Below are positions 23,918 to 31,743 of a stretch of DNA of 38,590 nt, in pieces. Position 1 is the stretch's first letter, and each line of letters opens with the position of its first letter. The notes beneath the pieces were generated by a model that ran no database searches, was not told the DNA's origin, and was given only the letters and a program-made list of their open reading frames with translations. The stretch comes from Candidatus Saccharimonadota bacterium. Its GTDB lineage: Bacteria; Patescibacteriota; Saccharimonadia; Saccharimonadales; Saccharimonadaceae. The stretch covers positions 1 through 38,590 of the forward strand of contig JAGAEN010000017.1 of assembly GCA_017613135.1 (NCBI GenBank), read 5' to 3'. Made by a program: the position numbers and the translations under genes.

Positions 23918-25654
23918 CTAAGGTGTCTTACTGCGCGATGCCTTGACTGTCGCATAGTTCAATACATCTGAAAATCTGTCTATTGCCGTGACCAACCTTA
24001 CGTCGTTTCCGTAAGCCCGCGCGTTTTTATTATAAATATATGTCAGATTGGCTTGATATAATCCAATCGCTGGCACATCATCCACCCAATATTTAAGAAA
24101 CGCCTCGTATTTCTTCGCCCTGAGCGAAGAGTCCAAAGTTTCCCGCGCCCCCACTAGCAAATCATCAACCATTGCTTGATGATAATTAGATAGATTTAGC
24201 CCAACCGTTGAAATCTGTGACGAATGGTAATATGGCAAAGGATCTGGGTCGGCCCCGAGTTCTATTTCATAAACTAAAATATCATAATTCCTTTGTGCCA
24301 CGATGTTGGTCACGAATTCCTGTGTTTCCTCATAGACTATCACATCGGTCTTAATCCCAAGCGCCAAAAGTTCGTTTTTCAACGTTTCGGCAACAGCTGG
24401 CAAGTAGCCAGAATTAACCGTTGCTAATCTCAAATTGATTTCTCCATCACCACTAATTTCGGCAATTTTTGACTTTGCGGCATCTACGTCCATTGTTGGT
24501 ATTTCTGGGTACGATTGTAATCCAATTTGAGCATCTACCAGCGGGTAGTTTAAGGCTATTGTGTCTGGTGCCGATTCTCTTAATTTATCTATGTTGATAC
24601 CCTGCCTGATGGCGGCTCTGAGATCGTGGTTCTTAAGCTTAGCACTTGCTGTATTAAAGAAGATAAACGCACCTGCATCCACACTGGAGTTTTTATAAAG
24701 AAAAGCCTTTGATACAACCTTTTCAACCTCTGGACCAGATAATTCCGCCGTTGCCGTAACTTTGCTCGTGTTCATTGCATTAATGATTTCGTCTTTATCA
24801 TCGTAAACCTGTACTGCAAAACTATTTAACATCGGACGTCCAAGATAATAATTTGGGTTTGCCGATAAATAGACCACTGAAGTATAACCAAAGCTATTCG
24901 TTTGTATTGCATTGAGCATAAATGGCCCTGCCCCAACGGGAGTTTTTGAAAAATCATTTTCAATCAAAGTCTTCGGCTCAACATTTTCTAACTTATGCTT
25001 AGGTAAAATTGGAATCTGAAGTGCTGTGGCGAAATCCGCATAAGCAGTATTGAGAGTGAACACAATTTCACCGCTTTCATTTTCCGCCACTTTTACACCG
25101 TTGAGATTTGAACCATAAATTGAGTTCACTGCTGGGTTTTGGATTAAATTCACCGTAAATAATACATCTTCATTTGTCAGTGGCTCATCATCAGACCATT
25201 TTAGATTTTCGCGGAGACGTACTGTCCAAACTTTTCCATTTTCGCTCGCTCTTAAAGACTTCGCTAGCTGTAACCCTGGGTTTCCTGAATAATCCACCGC
25301 AATCAAATTAGCAAAAAGTAGTTTACTTACCACTTTTTCGCTATTTGTTGTGGCAAAAAGTGGATTTAAAGAATTGACCTGCCCAATCGTTGCCTCGGCG
25401 TAAGTCCCGCCGTTTACAAACACATCACTCGCATACGAACTACTAAACCAAAACGCCTGCGTAATCGAAAGCATTACTAGCGCCGCGACAAGAAGCGACC
25501 ATTCCAGAATCAAAAGCTTAATATCACGGATATGCGAAACCCGTTGGATTAAATTCTCTTTAATATGTTCCTTGCTTTCTTCGCCAGCCTTTTTAGAAAC
25601 TCGCGAGAATTTCTTTAAGAACTTTTGCCCACTCTTTTTTAGATTGCCTACCAT
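23918..25654 (-). CDS. Membrane-anchored family 5 extracellular solute-binding protein (peptide-binding-like)
   Basis: 578 residues. A basic, Lys/Glu-rich cytoplasmic N-terminus (1-45), one membrane helix (46-68), then an SBP_bac_5 domain. The opening GGTYAEATIGQVNSLNPLF, then LAKSLRASENGKVWTVRLRENLKWSDDEPLTNEDVLFTV, and the late LRAAIRQGINIDKLRESA are the DppA/OppA-type signatures. Most family members are lipoproteins; here a transmembrane anchor with a cytoplasmic tail replaces the lipobox. No permease or ATPase genes are nearby, so it may serve a transporter encoded elsewhere. Peptide import would suit an epibiont lacking amino-acid synthesis (inference). It abuts secG, with one base between the genes. 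Confidence 0.85.
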   Translation of the reverse strand: MVGNLKKSGQKFLKKFSRVSKKAGEESKEHIKENLIQRVSHIRDIKLLILEWSLLVAALVMLSITQAFWFSSSYASDVFVNGGTYAEATIGQVNSLNPLFATTNSEKVVSKLLFANLIAVDYSGNPGLQLAKSLRASENGKVWTVRLRENLKWSDDEPLTNEDVLFTVNLIQNPAVNSIYGSNLNGVKVAENESGEIVFTLNTAYADFATALQIPILPKHKLENVEPKTLIENDFSKTPVGAGPFMLNAIQTNSFGYTSVVYLSANPNYYLGRPMLNSFAVQVYDDKDEIINAMNTSKVTATAELSGPEVEKVVSKAFLYKNSSVDAGAFIFFNTASAKLKNHDLRAAIRQGINIDKLRESAPDTIALNYPLVDAQIGLQSYPEIPTMDVDAAKSKIAEISGDGEINLRLATVNSGYLPAVAETLKNELLALGIKTDVIVYEETQEFVTNIVAQRNYDILVYEIELGADPDPLPYYHSSQISTVGLNLSNYHQAMVDDLLVGARETLDSSLRAKKYEAFLKYWVDDVPAIGLYQANLTYIYNKNARAYGNDVRLVTAIDRFSDVLNYATVKASRSKTP

Positions 25655-25655
25655 A

Positions 25656-25883
25656 TTATGCCGGAATTAATAATAACCCTAGAATTGAAGAAACAAAAAT
25701 CACTGCGGTCACAATTGTGGTAACAAATAGTGATTTTTCGAGCCCCCGCCTTTTAGTATAAAGCTCTCCTGAGCTACCAAATCCCGCCCCAAGCGAAGCG
25801 CCACGTTGCTGCAGCAATATTAATAGTATAGTCAAAAACGCTGAGATAAAGATTACTACTTCTAGAAAATTTCCTAATTGCAT
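25656..25883 (-). CDS. secG: Preprotein translocase subunit SecG
   Basis: A 75-residue protein with two hydrophobic helices (about 5-24 and 51-73) around the conserved cytoplasmic loop QQRGASLGAGFGSSGELYTKRRG. This loop pattern (LLQ....G...G.FGG, then RRG-LEK) is diagnostic. SecG assists SecYEG translocation. AGGAG precedes the ATG. It sits between uvrC and the binding-protein gene in one tight unit. Confidence 0.92.
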   Translation of the reverse strand: MQLGNFLEVVIFISAFLTILLILLQQRGASLGAGFGSSGELYTKRRGLEKSLFVTTIVTAVIFVSSILGLLLIPA

Positions 25884-25901
25884 AAAATAACTCCTCTTAC
25901 T

Positions 25902-27317
25902 CTACTTTAGCATATTTTTTCGTTTGAGTAAAGAATGATACGTAATTGCAAATCGGTGTGATTCCTCGTCAATCCGAGCAATCAGTCGCGCCACATGCGA
26001 ACCTGTTGGTAGTTCCGGCAAGTGTCGATCTCGGGTCGCGTCCGGCCGGCCCGTCGTCGCTGTATTCTGGTAGGGCGATAATTCCAAATGTTCCAATTCG
26101 AGGGGCTCCGGAGCCTGGCAAGGCGAGGATGAGCGCCAAAACCCCTGTGGCGACAGGGATTTTGGACGCGCCCCGAGAATGGAATCATTTGGAATTATTA
26201 ACTTTACACGAGCATTGTGCGAATGGTCACCCGACTTGTCGCGTCCAATCACCGGTATGTGATGCGGTTCCACCAGCGGCAGAACTGCATTAACTTGATT
26301 TATTCCACCGTCTAGAATAATTAAATCCGGATATTCCCATTCAGTATGTTTTAACCGTCTTGATATCACTTCCACCATACTTTTTAAATCGTCATTAGTT
26401 GAAGAGCGAATTTTAAATTTGCGATATTCACTTCGCGCCGCCACGCCATTAATAAACACTACCATACTCGCCACCGTATTGGTGCCAGACTGGTGCGAAA
26501 TATCATAACCCTCTATTCTCCGTGGTGGTTTTTCTAGCCCTAGCATTTTTTGTAAATCCGACAAAGCCTGGTCCGACGAAATATCTAAAAACTCCTTGTC
26601 CGAAAATACAATTTTTTTCTTTAATTCTTTGAGCCCAAATAATTGATCGCGTGCTTCCGCTGCTAGTTCATAGTTCCCTTGTGTCGCCTCATCGTGCATG
26701 GTTTTTTCAAGTTCTTTTAGGAGCTTTTCCCGGTCGCCTTCTAAATACCGAATTAGTTTTCTTAAGTTTCGTTTATAATCCTTTGGCGTACATTTTCCAA
26801 TTTCAATTCCCGGCGTGAGCCCAAGATCAGTATTCAAGGTCTTTTTTCCAGTGTAAGGTTTATCATAATATGGGAAAATTCGCCGAAGCACCCGAAGCGC
26901 TTTTTCTACTACCAGTTTTCCGTAAAAAGGCCCCACATACACCGCTCCGTCGTCCATCGGCGTGCGAGTAAAGGAAATATACGGCACCTCATCCTGCATC
27001 GATACTCTTACGTAAGACACGGTTTTATCGTCACGAAGAAGGATATTCCACTTCGGCATATACCTTTTAATCATTTCAGACTCTAAAAACAGCGCATCCA
27101 TCTCTGTATCTACGGTAATCCAATCCGTGTCATAGATTTCCGAAACCAGCGCCTCAGTCTTTGCATCCTTATGCGATTTCTGAAAATACTGTCGTACCCG
27201 GTTTTTTAGCACCGCTGCTTTGCCAACATAGATAATCTCCCCCGCTTTGTTTTTATGAAAATAAACCCCCGGCGCCACCGGGAGTTTATTTAGTTTTTGT
27301 CTTAACCTCTCGTCCAT
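25902..27317 (-). CDS. uvrC: UvrABC system protein C, with in-frame palindromic insertion and short C-terminus
   Basis: UvrC makes both incisions around a UvrB-marked lesion. GIY-YIG nuclease at the N-terminus (GVYFHKNKAGEIIYVGKA, 17-34), UVR/UvrB-binding motif (NYELAAEARDQLFGLKEL, 215-232), and the RNase H-like C-terminal nuclease (GYDISHQSG, 270-278; LIILDGG, 332-338; RIDEESHRFAITYHS, 448-462). Two oddities stand out. First, 471 residues against ~600: it stops after KRKNMLK, so the helix-hairpin-helix domain is missing. Second, residues ~374-433 are foreign-looking, Pro/Arg/Ser-rich, and coincide with a 121-base nested palindrome plus a GC-rich stretch, all kept in frame between KLIIPND and LPTGSHVARLI. 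The extended -10 TGATATAAT ends 6 bases before the ATG, so the mRNA is probably leaderless. Confidence 0.93.
   Translation of the reverse strand: MDERLRQKLNKLPVAPGVYFHKNKAGEIIYVGKAAVLKNRVRQYFQKSHKDAKTEALVSEIYDTDWITVDTEMDALFLESEMIKRYMPKWNILLRDDKTVSYVRVSMQDEVPYISFTRTPMDDGAVYVGPFYGKLVVEKALRVLRRIFPYYDKPYTGKKTLNTDLGLTPGIEIGKCTPKDYKRNLRKLIRYLEGDREKLLKELEKTMHDEATQGNYELAAEARDQLFGLKELKKKIVFSDKEFLDISSDQALSDLQKMLGLEKPPRRIEGYDISHQSGTNTVASMVVFINGVAARSEYRKFKIRSSTNDDLKSMVEVISRRLKHTEWEYPDLIILDGGINQVNAVLPLVEPHHIPVIGRDKSGDHSHNARVKLIIPNDSILGARPKSLSPQGFWRSSSPCQAPEPLELEHLELSPYQNTATTGRPDATRDRHLPELPTGSHVARLIARIDEESHRFAITYHSLLKRKNMLK
26030..26076. repeat. Possible reverse-oriented partial copy of the GC-rich element
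   Basis: CTCGGGTCGCGTCC (26030-26043) matches the reverse complement of the 3' part of the neighbouring element (CTCGGGGCGCGTCC) at 13 of 14 positions and is followed by the GC-rich GGCCGGCCCG. The rest of the element is not recognisable, so this is at most a decayed or partial copy. Confidence 0.4.
26078..26198. repeat. Nested palindromic element inside uvrC (copy A)
   Basis: The outer arms ATAATTCCAAATG-TTCC (26078-26094) and their inverse at 26181-26198 pair over ~25 bases with few mismatches. Within lies a GC-rich core (26101-26175): AGGGG, CTCCGGAGC, GAGGATGAGCGCC, a hairpin AAAACCCCTGT-GGCG-ACAGGGATTTT, GGACGCG and CCCCG. The same ordered motifs occur at 33914-33990. It is read through in frame by uvrC. 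Confidence 0.8.
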
Positions 27318-27323
27318 CTTCTA

Positions 27324-27332
27324 ATTATATCA
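27324..27332 (-). promoter_or_regulatory. Extended -10 promoter of uvrC (leaderless)
   Basis: TGATATAAT on the minus strand, 6 bases before the ATG and without a Shine-Dalgarno. It uses the same extended -10 nonamer as uvrB. Confidence 0.6.
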
Positions 27333-27355
27333 CAAAACTCGTAAAAAGTAAAGAC

Positions 27356-28723
27356 CTACTCTTCAAAATCGTACACATCTTCACCGTAGAACATCGTGAG
27401 AAGCCGTGAAAGTACCTCGTTTATATCAATATACACATCAGGCTCTTTGATGTTAAGTTCGGTTGGGTAAGAAAGTGACAAATCGGCCGTCACGCTAGTA
27501 TTACCATCTGGTGTAGATAGCGTGAGATATACACGAGTGAAATTGTCTTGACCGTCAATTTCTACGTAGATTTCTGGCAACACATCTACGATTTGTTCTA
27601 CAGATTCTACCGGAATATCTAAGTTGGTCGCTTGCCCGCCCATACAAGCCAGTAACTCGTTAGCAAAACCAGAGTTGCTTATCGAATTAATGAACGCCGT
27701 CAACTTATCTGCGTCAAACTTCAGTTGGTAAAGGGTGTCTTTTTTCTGCGCGACTTTCAGGCCATCAGTAGTGTAGTTGATGAATTGATTCTTATTATAC
27801 AATTCGGCGATGGTGTTGCTATACTCGCTAAGTTTCTCACTCGCACCAATTAGACATTGAGTCGGCATATTGACTTGGACTAAATCTGAGACATTACTAA
27901 AGTCGCTCATTGGAATTTTAATCCATTCATCATCAATCACCTCAAACACTCCAAAAAATTCGAGAATAGAATCAGTCATATCTGGCATAATTACATCAGT
28001 TTCTACACAATCTTCATCTTCTTCATCGCATTCAATCGTGGTGTATTCATATTCTCCGCAATTTGTTCCTTCCTCGCCATCTATGCAATTTTTTATATCG
28101 TTAGTCGGCTCGTAATTGTCTAGCGCCTCCGCAATATTGGACAGTTTTAAATACAAAGTACCGTCCGCCATTCCAATTTCGTTAGTATCAAAGGAAAAAT
28201 CTGAACCATTTTTTAAGGTTGCCGTCACCTTGACGTTGGCATAACTATTCATTGTTTCGCCATTAGAACCAGATTGAAGTTTAAGATTTATCGACGAAAA
28301 TGGTAGGCTCTCGTCAGTAGAAGATAGACTAATTGTCCCGTCCATCACTACGAGCTTCGGGGCATTACCACCCATTAGTTTGGCCATCGCCGCTGGGACT
28401 GCATCCTTCTTAGCACCAAATGGGTTTAAGACTATTAATGCTGCTGCTATGCCACCCGCAATCGCCACGATAAACAAAATGATCGCAACAATAAGACCAG
28501 TTTTCTTTTTTGGTTTATTGATTACCACGGACGAGCCATCGTGTATTGGCTCTGTGCTTGGCATTGGCTCTGTGCTTGGCATTGGCTCCTCACTTGGCTC
28601 AGCACTCATTACTGGTTCTGCCGCCACTGGCTGCTCCACGGGAGCGACTGGCTCTGTCCCCGTCGGGGTCGCACCAGGATTTGGATTGAGAGGATTTGGC
28701 GTCCCCTCTGGGTTTTCATTCAT
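27356..28723 (-). CDS. Single-pass membrane protein with Pro-rich N-terminus and large external domain, unknown
   Basis: 455 residues. Cytoplasmic 1-74 is rich in Pro, Glu and Thr and contains the tandem EPMPST repeat (46-57), coded by an 18-base DNA repeat. A KPKKK stop-transfer patch precedes the membrane helix 75-99. The outer ~350 residues look beta-rich, with repeated comparisons of the type 'VVMDGTISLSSTDESLPFSSINLKLQSG', paired cysteines (DCIDGEEGTNCGEYEYTTIECDEEDEDC region) and an acidic end. No catalytic motif or known family is recognised. AAGGAG lies 6 bases before the ATG, and expression starts from the palindromic -10 region shared with eno. No terminator is visible before uvrC, 38 bases on. 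Confidence 0.75.
   Translation of the reverse strand: MNENPEGTPNPLNPNPGATPTGTEPVAPVEQPVAAEPVMSAEPSEEPMPSTEPMPSTEPIHDGSSVVINKPKKKTGLIVAIILFIVAIAGGIAAALIVLNPFGAKKDAVPAAMAKLMGGNAPKLVVMDGTISLSSTDESLPFSSINLKLQSGSNGETMNSYANVKVTATLKNGSDFSFDTNEIGMADGTLYLKLSNIAEALDNYEPTNDIKNCIDGEEGTNCGEYEYTTIECDEEDEDCVETDVIMPDMTDSILEFFGVFEVIDDEWIKIPMSDFSNVSDLVQVNMPTQCLIGASEKLSEYSNTIAELYNKNQFINYTTDGLKVAQKKDTLYQLKFDADKLTAFINSISNSGFANELLACMGGQATNLDIPVESVEQIVDVLPEIYVEIDGQDNFTRVYLTLSTPDGNTSVTADLSLSYPTELNIKEPDVYIDINEVLSRLLTMFYGEDVYDFEE
28545..28598. repeat. 18-base coding tandem repeat
   Basis: GCATTGGCTCTGTGCTTG-type units occur twice exactly and once in degraded form, giving the EPMPST repeats in the cytoplasmic part of the membrane protein. 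Such repeats can change copy number by slippage without shifting the frame. Confidence 0.7.
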
Positions 28724-28759
28724 AAAAAACTCCTTAATGTTAATAATGCTTATGTTTAT

Positions 28760-28777
28760 ATTATATCATGTTATAAT
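28760..28777. promoter_or_regulatory. Palindromic bidirectional -10 region (eno / membrane protein)
   Basis: Two extended -10 elements stand back to back with no base between: TGATATAAT on the minus strand (28768-28760) and TGTTATAAT on the plus strand (28769-28777). The 18 bases form an almost perfect palindrome around CATG. No convincing -35 is seen on either side. eno would be leaderless (6 bases to ATG); the other mRNA has a ~30-base leader with AAGGAG. Confidence 0.65.
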
Positions 28778-28783
28778 AAAAAT

Positions 28784-30064
28784 ATGGAAAATTTTGTAAT
28801 TTCAAATATTAAAGGAAGACAAGTTTTAGATTCTCGCGGTAATCCTACCGTAGAAGCCGAAGTGTATTTAGAAAATGGCGGTTTTGGTCGTGCCATTGTG
28901 CCGTCCGGTGCTTCCACCGGTTCGGGCGAAGCTCTCGAGCTTCGCGACGGTGATAAAGAGCGTTTTAATGGTAAAGGCGTTTTAAAAGCCGTCTGGAATG
29001 TCAATTCTAAAATCGCTGATGTCTTAGTCGGCAACACTTCTGACCCTCGTACTGTCGACCAAATGATGTTAGAGTTAGACGGCACCGATAATAAATCAGA
29101 GCTCGGTGCCAATGCAATTCTCGCCGTTTCTCTTGCCACTGCTAAGGCCAACGCCCGCACTCTTCAAATACCATTTTACCGTTACGTTGCCGAACTCGCT
29201 GGCACTACAGATGAAATGTCCATCCCGATGCCGATGATGAACGTGATGAACGGTGGCGAGCACGCTTCTTGGGCTACGGATTTTCAAGAATATATGATTA
29301 TTCCACGCGGAGCTGGCAACATCGCTGACGCCGTGCGGATGGGTGCCGAAGTCTTTCACGCGCTCAAAAATGTTCTAAAAGAACGCGATTATCCCACCAC
29401 GGTTGGTGACGAAGGTGGCTATGCTCCCCGCGTCCGTGAAGGTAACAATGAGCCACTCGAGTGCATCAAATCCGCCGTAGAAAAAACTGGCTATCGTTTC
29501 GGTGAAGATATTGCTATCGCGATGGACATTGCCGCTTCGGAGTTTTATGATAAAGACCATTATGTATTAAAAACCAACGGCGATTGGAAATCCGCCGACG
29601 ATTTAATCAACTGGTATGAATGGATAATAGATAACTACCCAGTGGTATCCATAGAAGACGGTTTAGCCGAAAACGATTGGAAAAATTGGAAAATTATGAC
29701 CGACCGTCTCGGTTCGCAAGTCCAATTAGTCGGCGATGACTTATTTGTTACCAATACCAAGTTGCTCGAAAAAGGCATCGAATCTGGTGTTGCTAACGCT
29801 ATTTTGATTAAGCCAAACCAAATTGGCACCTTGTCTGAAACTATTGATGCCGTATTAATGGCTAAAAATGCTGGCTACCATACCGTAATGTCACACCGTT
29901 CTGGCGAGACCGAAGACGTTTCTATCGCTCACCTTGCCGTCGGGCTCGGTACTGGTCAGATTAAGACCGGTTCTCTTTCCCGTTCTGAACGCATCGCCAA
30001 ATACAACGAACTTATTCGTATAGCCGATACTAATTCCACTCTCGGCCTTACCGACCCGTTTTAG
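28784..30064 (+). CDS. eno: Enolase
   Basis: Converts 2-phosphoglycerate to phosphoenolpyruvate; needs Mg2+. With the ATG at 28784 the protein is 426 residues, the normal length, beginning with ISNIKGRQVLDSRGNPTVEAEV; longer upstream readings are rejected. Signatures: GASTGSGEALELRDGD, NGGEHA (substrate-loop region), TVGDEGGYAP, SIEDGLAENDW and the C-terminal LIKPNQIGTLSETI...MSHRSGETED with the catalytic Lys, His and Ser-Gly-Glu. Its -10 box ends 6 bases before the ATG and there is no Shine-Dalgarno. It converges on the LOG gene with a four-base stop-codon overlap, placing it next to the gap operon. Confidence 0.97.
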   Translation: MENFVISNIKGRQVLDSRGNPTVEAEVYLENGGFGRAIVPSGASTGSGEALELRDGDKERFNGKGVLKAVWNVNSKIADVLVGNTSDPRTVDQMMLELDGTDNKSELGANAILAVSLATAKANARTLQIPFYRYVAELAGTTDEMSIPMPMMNVMNGGEHASWATDFQEYMIIPRGAGNIADAVRMGAEVFHALKNVLKERDYPTTVGDEGGYAPRVREGNNEPLECIKSAVEKTGYRFGEDIAIAMDIAASEFYDKDHYVLKTNGDWKSADDLINWYEWIIDNYPVVSIEDGLAENDWKNWKIMTDRLGSQVQLVGDDLFVTNTKLLEKGIESGVANAILIKPNQIGTLSETIDAVLMAKNAGYHTVMSHRSGETEDVSIAHLAVGLGTGQIKTGSLSRSERIAKYNELIRIADTNSTLGLTDPF

Positions 30065-30765
30065 TTTAGAGCACTCGCTTCGCGAAATCCGTCGTAGAAG
30101 TTTTCCGAAATTTTCGGATGACCGATTTTGTTCGCTGCTTTTACCACCTCAGTAATATCATCCGTGATTTTAAATATACCTACATCCTCTTTTGCAATTA
30201 GTTTCATCTCGAGCATTTTTTTAATAATGCGGTCAAAACTCCGCCAGTAAGCCTTGCCAATCAGAAACACTGGCATTTTTGGCATCTTTTTTTCTTGCAT
30301 TAAACATAATATTTCAGACAATTCATCCATTGTGCCAAATCCGCCCGGGAAAAACACAAATACCTTTGCCGCCATCGCGAGCGACACCTTCCTAGCGAAG
30401 AAGTATTCAAAAGTGATACAATCCGTAAGATATGGATTAGGAAATTGCTCGTGCTGCAAAGTAATATTAAGACCAATCGTCCGCCCACCAATTTCGTAAG
30501 CTCCGTGCGAGGCCGCTTCCATAATACCTGGTCCACCACCAGTTACCACGGTATGACCATTTTTAGCAAGCAGTCCACCTAAACGATAGGCCATAATGCA
30601 GTATTTATCATCTTGTGGTAGTCTCGCCGAACCAAAAATCGTTACCCCTTGTGGGAAAGAGCGCACAATTTGAAGACCCATTCCAAGATCCTTGGCATAA
30701 GCATTTGCCCGCTCAAGGTCTGCAATAGATAACTTTTTTAGTAACGCCTGTTCAGTTGATAACAT
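30061..30765 (-). CDS. LOG-family nucleotide 5'-monophosphate phosphoribohydrolase (TIGR00730-like)
   Basis: 234 residues with both LOG signatures: TGGGPGIMEAASHGAYEIGG (76-94) and FPGGFGTMDELSE (139-151), the latter holding the catalytic Glu and the PGGxGTxxE phosphate loop. The family cleaves the N-glycosidic bond of nucleoside (or cytokinin) 5'-monophosphates to give a base and ribose 5-phosphate; it is often misnamed lysine decarboxylase. It is the last gene of gap-rpiB-rpe-pfkB-LOG, with AGGAGG in the 9-base gap before it. Making ribose 5-phosphate would feed the upstream-encoded RpiB. Its TAA overlaps the eno TAG within TTAG (30061-30064). Confidence 0.88.
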   Translation of the reverse strand: MLSTEQALLKKLSIADLERANAYAKDLGMGLQIVRSFPQGVTIFGSARLPQDDKYCIMAYRLGGLLAKNGHTVVTGGGPGIMEAASHGAYEIGGRTIGLNITLQHEQFPNPYLTDCITFEYFFARKVSLAMAAKVFVFFPGGFGTMDELSEILCLMQEKKMPKMPVFLIGKAYWRSFDRIIKKMLEMKLIAKEDVGIFKITDDITEVVKAANKIGHPKISENFYDGFREASALN

Positions 30766-30774
30766 AATCCTCCT

Positions 30775-31743
30775 TTATAATTTTTGTATTGGCATCGGAT
30801 GAAGTTCTTCATGGCCTGTCAGAATTCCACGATTTGCGCCAATTTTTGTTACTACCGAGGTAGAATTTGCCGACGCAAAAATCAGAGCATTCCTGAATGA
30901 CTTTCCATCTGCAAACGCCGCTAGAAATCCTGAACCAAACGCATCTCCCGCGCCCGTGGCATCCTTCATTTTCACATCTTCGTATATTCCAAACCGATAT
31001 GTTTCACAGGTTTCACGATTCCCAGCAATGCCACCCATCGCTCCGTCAGTGATAATTACAGTTGGCACGTAATTATTTAGATGATACAAAAGTTCAGATA
31101 AAACCACCCCCGGCACCATTTCGGTAGCTTCCGATTTATTAACCAACAGAATATCCACATAAGGCAACAACCTTGCAAGCTCTTGGCGTTTTTTAAGCTC
31201 TTTAATCCCTGGATTAAACATAATTTTTGTACCAATATCTTGTGCTTTTTTGAAAAATCGTCTCAGCGTATCAAGATCGCCTCTGAGTGTCGTGACATAT
31301 AAATAATCTGGTTGGATTAAATCTAAATCATCCGCCTCAAAATTATCAAATTTTTCGCTTGCGCCACGATAAGTCAAAATTGTCCGCTCGCCGCCCCGTG
31401 CATCTAATAAAATCACCGAAGTGCCAGTTGATTTACGGCTAATAAAGCTAGCATAGCTGCTATCAATTCCTTCGCGATCCAGGACTCTTACAATTGCTTC
31501 ACCTGCCGCATCCCGCGCGATGTTCCCGATAAACACCGCCTCGTGTCCGTGGCGAGCAAAAGTAATTGCTGAATTAATTCCACCCCCACCGACCTCATAA
31601 CTTAGTTGGTCAATATCCACTTTTGATCCTACCAAAATATTGCCAAAAATCGCTTCGTCACCAATTGCGGTCGGCGATAGATCGTCGTGGTCGATTAAAT
31701 AAATATCTTGCAGAGCTGAGCCGAGCGAAACAATGCGTGCCAT
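30775..31743 (-). CDS. PfkB-family sugar/nucleoside kinase (ribokinase-like)
   Basis: 322 residues. The PfkB signature 2 DATGAGDAFGSGF (261-273) contains the catalytic Asp267 and anion hole. The N-terminal GGGGINSA (52-59) is the first PfkB signature region, and GSALQDIYL begins the fold. Substrate cannot be fixed by eye; ribose, adenosine or fructose 6-phosphate are all possible. Neighbours RpiB and Rpe favour ribose or a ribonucleoside. The start overlaps the rpe stop by one base (31743), giving tight translational coupling. Confidence 0.85.
   Translation of the reverse strand: MARIVSLGSALQDIYLIDHDDLSPTAIGDEAIFGNILVGSKVDIDQLSYEVGGGGINSAITFARHGHEAVFIGNIARDAAGEAIVRVLDREGIDSSYASFISRKSTGTSVILLDARGGERTILTYRGASEKFDNFEADDLDLIQPDYLYVTTLRGDLDTLRRFFKKAQDIGTKIMFNPGIKELKKRQELARLLPYVDILLVNKSEATEMVPGVVLSELLYHLNNYVPTVIITDGAMGGIAGNRETCETYRFGIYEDVKMKDATGAGDAFGSGFLAAFADGKSFRNALIFASANSTSVVTKIGANRGILTGHEELHPMPIQKL

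Noticed and set aside
26000-26200. uvrC as a pseudogene
   Set aside because: The frame is intact through the insertion and the flanking nuclease motifs, including RIDEESHRFAIT, are well kept.
28541-28783. N-terminal extension of enolase
   Set aside because: It would run antisense through the neighbouring gene and across both -10 boxes; the ATG at 28784 gives the standard enolase start and length.
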